From contig CM030714.1 in NCBI GenBank assembly GCA_017979445.1, positions 13,821,892 to 13,885,891 on the forward strand: a stretch of 64,000 bases of DNA, read 5' to 3'. The DNA comes from Akebia trifoliata. Lineage: Eukaryota > Streptophyta > Magnoliopsida > Ranunculales > Lardizabalaceae. A program made the translations under genes and the position numbers. Shown here piece by piece: positions 58,093-64,000 of the stretch. Below the pieces are notes generated by a model. That model had not been told where the DNA came from. It did no database searches and worked only from the letters and a program-made list of their open reading frames with translations. Each line of letters starts with the position of its first letter. The stretch's first letter is position 1.

Positions 58093-59308
58093 CCTTTCCC
58101 CTTCAAAACCCAAGTCCAAGAGCTCTTATGCCATGACACCCCCAGTTCCTAAGGTGATCCCAATTAACCCCTTACAGTTTTGCTCACCCAATAACCTTTC
58201 AAACAAGTTCCAAGTTTTAGGTACCACCAGTCCAGTAAAATCTTATGCTCAAACAATAACAGCTTTTTTTTCCCAAAACCAATCAAATACTGAACATATT
58301 CCTACTTTTTCCCTGAAACCTCAGTATATCTACAAACCTAATTTGATCCCAATTATGTCAGTAGAATCTGAACTAGAAAAATCATGTCCAAAATATTTTG
58401 CTTAATCAATTTTTATAAAACTAAACCAGTTTATCTCCTCAATCCCAACAAAGACCCAAAGGTTTTATGAGTTCATCCTAGTAGACACAGACTCTACTCT
58501 CATAACACATGTTCCAAACAAAAATAACCCCAACAGAATTTCTTACTCCAAGTGTCAAATTTTAAAGGTCCTTACCCTCACCACTTGGGGATAAAACCCA
58601 AATACTATGAAAAGATTCTCCCAGACATTCAATCCCTAGTTTTACAACTATTGGGGCTACCAAAAAGCTTAGTTCAATACCTTCACGCTTCAAAACGATT
58701 AGTATAACCATTCATGCTTCTTTTTGTTTAGTGACTAAATAAAAATACAGTTTCCAAATTGATTTGCTGAATGGTGGAATCAGTATGTACCAATCCCTTC
58801 TATCTTACCAGCACCTGTCCATGAAGGCTTTCAATATTTCATCCAAAATTTTATTGCCCTAGATTCTCTCTCAAAAATTTCAAACTTATTAATCTTTTTT
58901 GCATAATTTTTCCTAGCATGGATTTCCTGTTGGGAATACTGTATAGGAACCATTTCACAGCTTCAACCCATTTCGTTTTTGGCAAGAAAGTTCAAGGTAA
59001 AATGGTGGGCAAACTTACGATTCGATAAGGCCACCAAAACAGGTATTATGACATGGCTCCACAGCCACCCACAACAATCAAGAATCACCGCACCAAGCTC
59101 TTCAAAATTTTCATTATCCAAGTCTCAGATCCAGTCCAGATTAGCAAGAGCAACAACCAAGGCAGAAATACGCAAGTACCTATTAGAAGCTTTATCTCAA
59201 GTTGATGAAGAAGAAGAACTAGATAATCTCGAAGATTACATTCCCCTGAATGAAGACGATTGTGAGGGAATACTTTTAGGACTAGGTCATTTTGTAAGGG
59301 TATTGTAG
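58082..59308 (+). pseudogene. Pararetrovirus downstream ORF (ORF2-like), broken
   Basis: The ATG at 58082 overlaps the end of the polyprotein frame and opens 107 codons (to 58405), rich in Pro, Ser and Asn. The frame breaks then recur (stops near 58403 and 58469, shifts between 58500 and 58980). The final open part (58979-59308) has KVKWWANLRFDKA, a Ser/Gln-rich linker and an acidic tail (VDEEEELDNLEDYIPLNED). Florendoviruses are known to carry an ORF of unknown function after the polyprotein, and position and length (about 400 codons) fit. I recognise no biochemical function. Confidence 0.7.
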
Positions 59309-59329
59309 TTATTGAGCTAGTCTCATCTG

Positions 59330-59332
<3 letters not shown>

Positions 59333-59371
<39 letters not shown>
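59333..59371. repeat. (AT)n microsatellite at the viral 3' border
   Basis: About 19 AT repeats begin 24 bp after the last viral stop codon. Confidence 0.95.
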
Positions 59372-59374
<3 letters not shown>

Positions 59375-60573
59375 GTAATAATCATAGACAAATTAACTAT
59401 CAATTTTTTATTAAATAATATGATATTAATTACTTTTTGTTATTGTTATTATTTTTCATAATTTTTATGTATTCCCATGCAAGGCATATGCATTTTACTA
59501 GTATTATATGTGGTGTAGAAAGGCATTTAGATAAGATAGGTCATATGTAAGTAAGTGGGTTCGGATCAGATTACTCAATGGGCTAGAGCCCAACCCATTG
59601 ATAGCCCTAGGTGGTCTGTCATCGAGATTGAGATGACTCACTGACGATTCATATCTATCACACACCCTGTTGCCATCGAGATTGGGATGACTCACTTGAC
59701 TCATATTTATCTGAGATGAATTTTAAATCCATGTCCATCATCACCCATGAGAATTTGGTTGGCCTCTTTGGTACTATTAATAAATTAAAATAAAAAAAAC
59801 AGAAGTCCCCCAAAATCCATGGCTTAGTGGGCCCACAATAATTGTGCCACATGGCCTTTTGAATGTGTGGGGGTCATTATGAGTTCAATGAACTTGAGGC
59901 TATCTCAACATTATCCCTAGCTATAAATCTAATTAACCAATCTATATAACACACCAAATAATAAATATAAAAAATAAAAAAATAAAAAAAATAAAAAGAG
60001 AAAGAAACAATTATACGATAACCTTCTTATAACAGCCAACTTTTGATCTCTTTCCCAATAATTTTTTTTCTCTCTCTCTCTCTCTTACCAAACATCCAAC
60101 TTTCTTTCTTCAAGTTAGCACTTTTTTTTTATCGGTTCTTCAATTTATCACTAATAATTAAAATCACTGATACAACTGGATTCTTTGATTATGATCATTA
60201 TCTATAAAACCTTCTTAATGTGGAGTAATTTAAATCATGAAAAATAAAAAAATCAAATCAAGACAAATAAAATACGGGGTTAAGGTGAAATGTTGTTTAG
60301 TAATGCATATTTCTTTCATTTGCATTGATCAAACATACTTATTTGATTGACTACCATACCAATGAAGAGTTCTTCAAACTTAGACATTGCCAATGTTGCC
60401 CTAGGTCAAATATGGTCTCTTCCTAGTGAAAGAAGAAGAAATAGAAAGGGCTACATTTATGAAAGAAAAATAAATTAGGAATTGACTTGTTTTTTTTTAA
60501 TCACTATTTAACCTATTTATTGTACTTCAATACGTAATATTTAGGGTTTAAAACTTGTTCATCTTCCTACAAT
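59372..60573. other. Non-coding stretch
   Basis: No gene recognised. ccatcgagattgggatgactcac-like text occurs twice (about 59619 and 59673). A (CT)n run is at 60069-60086. The rest is AT-rich. Confidence 0.5.
60069..60086. repeat. (CT)n microsatellite
   Basis: About nine CT repeats after a T run. Confidence 0.9.
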
Positions 60574-60707
60574 TAGGGTTGTCAACGGATGCTTATTTGT
60601 TCAAATACATCAATATCCAAATCTGAATATGAAATTTTCATCTGATATTCGAATTCGAATCCGACGGATGTTCTAAAACTCTATCAGATTAGAATTCGAA
60701 TAATTTG

Positions 60708-61275
60708 TGTAAAGGAAAATAATTGCATATTAACCTAAGCCGTACACATGTCCAAATCGGTTAAGTGGTACCAAACACATATTAGCATATGTGGCATTGC
60801 CCTTCAAGTAGGGCAGGTCAAAGTAGAGATTTCCCTAGTATGGCTGGCAAGGCAACATAACGATAAGCAAGACCAGGTCTGCCAAGTCGGGCAAGGCAGG
60901 TCATAAGATAATCGAAAGACTGATGCGTGCATGTCAATCCTAGAGATCCCAGAAAAATATCTGCAAATTAGTACTATCAATCCAAGAGCTCCCGATTAGG
61001 TAAACAACTCCATAGAATCAATAGATATCCCATGATTATAGTCTACAGAGGGAGAAATCTTATGAATGGTTAGGGGGGATAAATAACACAGGAAAAACTA
61101 TTGAGAGGGATCAAAAGTCTAACCAATATTTGAGATTATTCCTTTGCTTCTCTAACTTAAGCGTCTGAGTGATTTTGGCAGGTACCACACTGTCATGGGA
61201 ATGGAGGTGGTAGGAACGACTTCGGATCAGTGCGATTGGATACATCGTAGCCGTTCACCAGATTTCAATCGCACA
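60708..61275 (+). mobile_element. Small solo LTR (568 bp) nested in the hAT MITE
   Basis: It starts TGTAAAGGAAAATAATTG, ends TTTCAATCGCACA, and is flanked by ATTTG (60703-60707) and ACTTG (61276-61280). The text cttaagcgtctgagtgattt and ggcaggtaccacac resembles the R/U5 end of Tat-type LTRs. Confidence 0.7.
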
Positions 61276-61382
61276 ACTTGTATATTAAAAAATATATAAT
61301 TTTTCCTTAACCAACTAATTTTTCATTATTAAATTTTTTATATTATATATTATACTATTTACATAATAAATAAATCAAATAA

Positions 61383-61386
<4 letters not shown>

Positions 61387-61413
<27 letters not shown>
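61387..61413. repeat. (AT)n microsatellite
   Basis: About 13 AT repeats inside the hAT MITE. Confidence 0.95.
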
Positions 61414-61418
<5 letters not shown>

Positions 61419-61613
61419 TCAAATATAATATATATTATATATAATTTCGAATCGAATATTATTGGATTTGAAATGTTAATATCCGAATCTGTATCCTATA
61501 AGGATTCAAATATATAAAACTATTTGAATTTGAATCAAATATTCAAAATTTTCGGATAATATCCAATTTTTCGAATTCGAATTTGAATTTTCAACTATCC
61601 ATTGACACCCTTA

Positions 61614-62679
61614 CTATAGTTTTGTATTCTTTACTTGTGCTCATGTTTGATTTTGCTTGGCTCTAAAAAAAATTGTGGACATAATCGAAGAAGAAGAAAA
61701 AAATAAATTTAAAAAAGAGAGTACAACATCCTTTTTTAATTTTTTTTTAGAGTGTAATCATCCAAATGAAGTGCAAAGGAGAATTTCAAGTGGTGGAGTG
61801 CAATTGACAATGGGTGGTGTGCAATTGGTCGGTCCATAAAATTATTATCCTCATAATTTTATTTTTGGCGTGGGATAAAAATAATTGATGTAACAATATA
61901 AATCCCTCTAAATTAAACAAATGGGCTAATTTTATTAACTTTAAGATATCTCCCTGGAAATAAATAAATAAAATTAAAAAAAAACCTGACAATATCAATA
62001 CTCTGATTAAATAAAAGTAGAGGATGATGCATAGTTGCAAGAAAGTGGTCCCAAAATCATATTTTAAAAGTAGCAGTCACTACCACTTCCAGCTGTGCTT
62101 GAGCTGCATGATGAGGCCTTTATGGAGTACATCTCACTTTTGTTCCCAATTCAATCAAGAACCGACTAATAATTAATACAAACTTTAAAGCCAAACCAAA
62201 TGACAAAACAAATTTATTAGAAACTGTAAAAAGCTCTATGTAACTTGTCTCTCTCTTATTATTATTATTATTATTATTATTATTTTTTAATATAATTGTG
62301 AATCATTGTTTAATCATTAGATTTGGATCTAGAAGTTAACAACTCCATGAACCTTTTCTTTTTCTTTCTTTAAATTTATAAATAATTGAATTTGAATCTA
62401 GAAAGACATGTAGTCTTTTAAAAATAAATAAATAAATAACTAAAGTGTTTCAAAGAGAAAAGAATAAAAATTTAGATATCTCAATTGATCAAATTCCAAG
62501 GAACTACTTCTTTTAGACGAATGCCTGGGTGTCAATAGCGGCATTTATTGTCCTAATCGTACATGTATAGCCCTTGCAAACTTACTATTTTTAAAATAAA
62601 TAATTATTTAGCTATGTTAAGCCTAAAGAGTTTGATGCTAATTTACTTCAACTGCCAAGTTAACACAACCTTTTGTCGT
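61614..62679. other. Non-coding stretch
   Basis: No gene recognised. A 60-codon plus-strand frame at 61657-61839 is Lys/Glu-rich with a repeated GGVQL and has no family match. A TTA microsatellite is at 62256-62284. Confidence 0.5.
62256..62284. repeat. (TTA)n microsatellite
   Basis: About nine TTA repeats. Confidence 0.95.
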
Positions 62680-63013
62680 AAGGATATTTTTCTAAATAAT
62701 CCCTAAATTTTGGGTGATCTCTTAAATAAAAAGTGGTAAACTCAACAATAAATAAAAAGTGTCGAGTTCGACAGTAAATGAAAAATGGTGATCTTGACAA
62801 TAAATAATAGTGAGTTCGAGAGTAAAAATTGTAAACTTGATACATAATAAAGAAGCGTGAAGTTTGATAGTAAATAAAAAGTAATGAACTCGACAGTAAA
62901 TAAAAAAGTAGTGAGTTCGCAAATAATGAGGGACCATTAAGAAATAAAAAATTTATTAAATGTCCTATCAAGCTACTGTACAAAACTAAGGGACTATTTA
63001 AAAATAAATCCCT
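62680..63013. mobile_element. Inverted-repeat element with a minisatellite core
   Basis: The left end aaggatatttttctaaataa and the right end tatttaaaaataaatccct are mirror images over about 33 bp (with tccctaaattttg/caaaactaaggga). Between them a ~30-34 bp unit with gttcgacagtaaataaaaag is repeated about seven times (62725-62930). No clear target duplication. Confidence 0.6.
62725..62930. repeat. ~30-bp minisatellite
   Basis: Degenerate repeats of (a/g)a(c/g)ttcgacagtaaataaaaagt, with about seven units. Confidence 0.8.
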
Positions 63014-63170
63014 CTGCCAGGGTCCTTTCAATAATTTTTTTGAAGATTATTTGAACGAGTGCAAATAAGCAACACTAATAAAAAGTGTTTCATCATAGAT
63101 TTTTATCATCAACGACACCATCACCAAAGCCTTATCCTAGTGATTTTGAGTCAATAGAACAAAGAATAAT

Positions 63171-63338
63171 GATGAATGCACGTGGGTTTGATACACGGTT
63201 GGGAACGCAACTAACGTGACAAGGGCACAGATCCACACATTTATGTCTTGTGTATCCCGATGAAAAAGATCTATGATTCTGGGCCCTTGCTACATCAGCC
63301 GCGTACCCAACCGCTTACCAAAATCACATGCATTCATC
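63171..63338. repeat. Fold-back MITE candidate
   Basis: The left arm gatgaatgcacgtgggtttg...cggttggg...caagggc (63171-63226) pairs with the right arm (63281-63338, ending gcattcatc) at about three quarters identity, around a ~50-bp loop. The target duplication is not evident. Confidence 0.7.
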
Positions 63339-63940
63339 ACGACTCTAAAACGAATCTTGTTCCTTTATTCAATTTTACGCAGAATCACATCTCATTCTAT
63401 TGAAAGTATTTTAATAGAATTTTTAATTGAAATTACAAAAATAAATAATAATATAAATAATTATGATTATAAAAAATAATAATTTTAAAAATTAAAAATA
63501 TATAATAAAATTCCTATTTAACAGGTGTTCTAACATCTTTTGTCAAATCTAGACGTAATTACCCTTAGTGAAAAAAGGTATGTTGAATAGGCATTTTTTT
63601 TCTAAAAAGAACTTTATTTCCCAAGTAATCCCAACACATTTTGGCTCTCGACTATCAAAAATTTCAATCCAATGTCTCTCTAAATGTTGTTTTCTATGTT
63701 AAGTTCTCTTACACTTAAGGGAAACACAATCCCTCAATAACTATTTAGCTTTCGATGACACACCCTCCACACACATGGTTTTGAAGTTTGAAAAATGGGA
63801 ACAATATTATTTGGTTGTACCAAATTGTAAATATCTTTTGACCATCATTTTTTTCTAAGATTATCCCCTTTTTGTTGATAATATATGCATTATAGGTGAG
63901 ATATAATTTCTTCTCTAACATAAATAGTTTAATGGTTGCA
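63339..63940. other. AT-rich non-coding stretch
   Basis: No gene or element recognised. A 67-codon minus-strand frame (63745-63948) has no family resemblance. Confidence 0.4.
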
Positions 63941-64000
63941 GGTGCCAATTAATTTAGTTGGTAAAGTCTTTGGGTGATGATACCAGAGACCTGGGTTCAA
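63941..64000 (+). mobile_element. tRNA-derived SINE head, cut by the window end
   Basis: taatttagttgg at 63950-63961 fits a polymerase III A box, with one mismatch. ggttcaa at 63994-64000 is the start of a B box (GGTTCRANNCC). The intervening ataccagagacctgg is typical of plant tRNA-like SINE heads. The body and tail lie outside. Confidence 0.7.

Larger units (their letters stand above)
60574..61613. mobile_element. hAT-type MITE, interrupted
   Basis: The left end TAGGGTTGTCAACGGAT mirrors the right end ATCCATTGACACCCTTA. Subterminal gaattcgaatccg/ttcgaattcgaatttg text strengthens the symmetry. The flanks (ctacaatt/ctatagtt, 6 of 8 with a one-base shift) are a weak target duplication. It contains a nested solo LTR at 60708-61275 and an AT run. 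No transposase. Confidence 0.7.

Noticed and set aside
62660..63031. 123-codon minus-strand frame
   Set aside because: Frame arises from the minisatellite core of the inverted-repeat element (repetitive Phe/Tyr/Leu peptide).

Overview
This is an AT-rich, gene-poor stretch of a flowering-plant nuclear genome. It consists almost wholly of nested, decayed transposable elements plus an endogenous pararetrovirus. I found no intact host protein-coding gene, rRNA, tRNA or CRISPR array. The evidence for a plant is the kind of element present: Ty3/gypsy Tat-type and Tekay/Del-like chromovirus elements, a Ty1/copia element with an initiator-Met-tRNA primer site, hAT-type MITEs, a tRNA-derived SINE and a Caulimoviridae-type pararetrovirus. 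The species cannot be told from the sequence.

Layout. (1) 1-10529: a minus-strand Tat-type element that carries gag and no pol (TR-GAG type). Its 3' LTR is cut by the window start, its 3' untranslated region holds a 77-bp tandem array, and its 5' LTR is 8839-10529. (2) 9302-14186: a tandem duplication running through that 5' LTR, an older LTR fragment and the 5' LTR of a copia element. A 1.39-kb solo LTR later entered only the first duplicate. (3) 14089-20642: the copia element, with most of reverse transcriptase and RNase H missing, split in gag by a 3.16-kb Tekay-like solo LTR (target duplication CTAAG). (4) 20643-23110: another gypsy LTR/leader and gag remnant. (5) 24213-24834: an hAT MITE. 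(6) 25003-29777: a second Tat-type element, internally deleted, bounded by TTAAG. (7) 30139-37930: three LTRs nested inside one another. (8) 39228-42136: a diverged Tekay-like solo LTR. (9) 44390-59308: a pararetrovirus remnant whose first piece is inverted. It is split by a 10-kb Tekay-like element (45639-55597, target duplication TAAAC), which itself contains a 1.72-kb solo LTR (50165-51884, target duplication TGTAT). (10) 59309-64000: non-coding sequence with an hAT MITE holding a small solo LTR, two fold-back elements, microsatellites, and the start of a SINE cut by the window end.

The elements form a relative clock: LTR in LTR in LTR, and solo LTR in element in virus. Target-site duplications that I could read directly support most of these boundaries. 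All coding remnants carry stops or frame breaks. The most informative loci are the rearranged and split pararetrovirus, the tandem duplication that crosses three element boundaries, and the gag-only Tat element with its embryonic satellite array.
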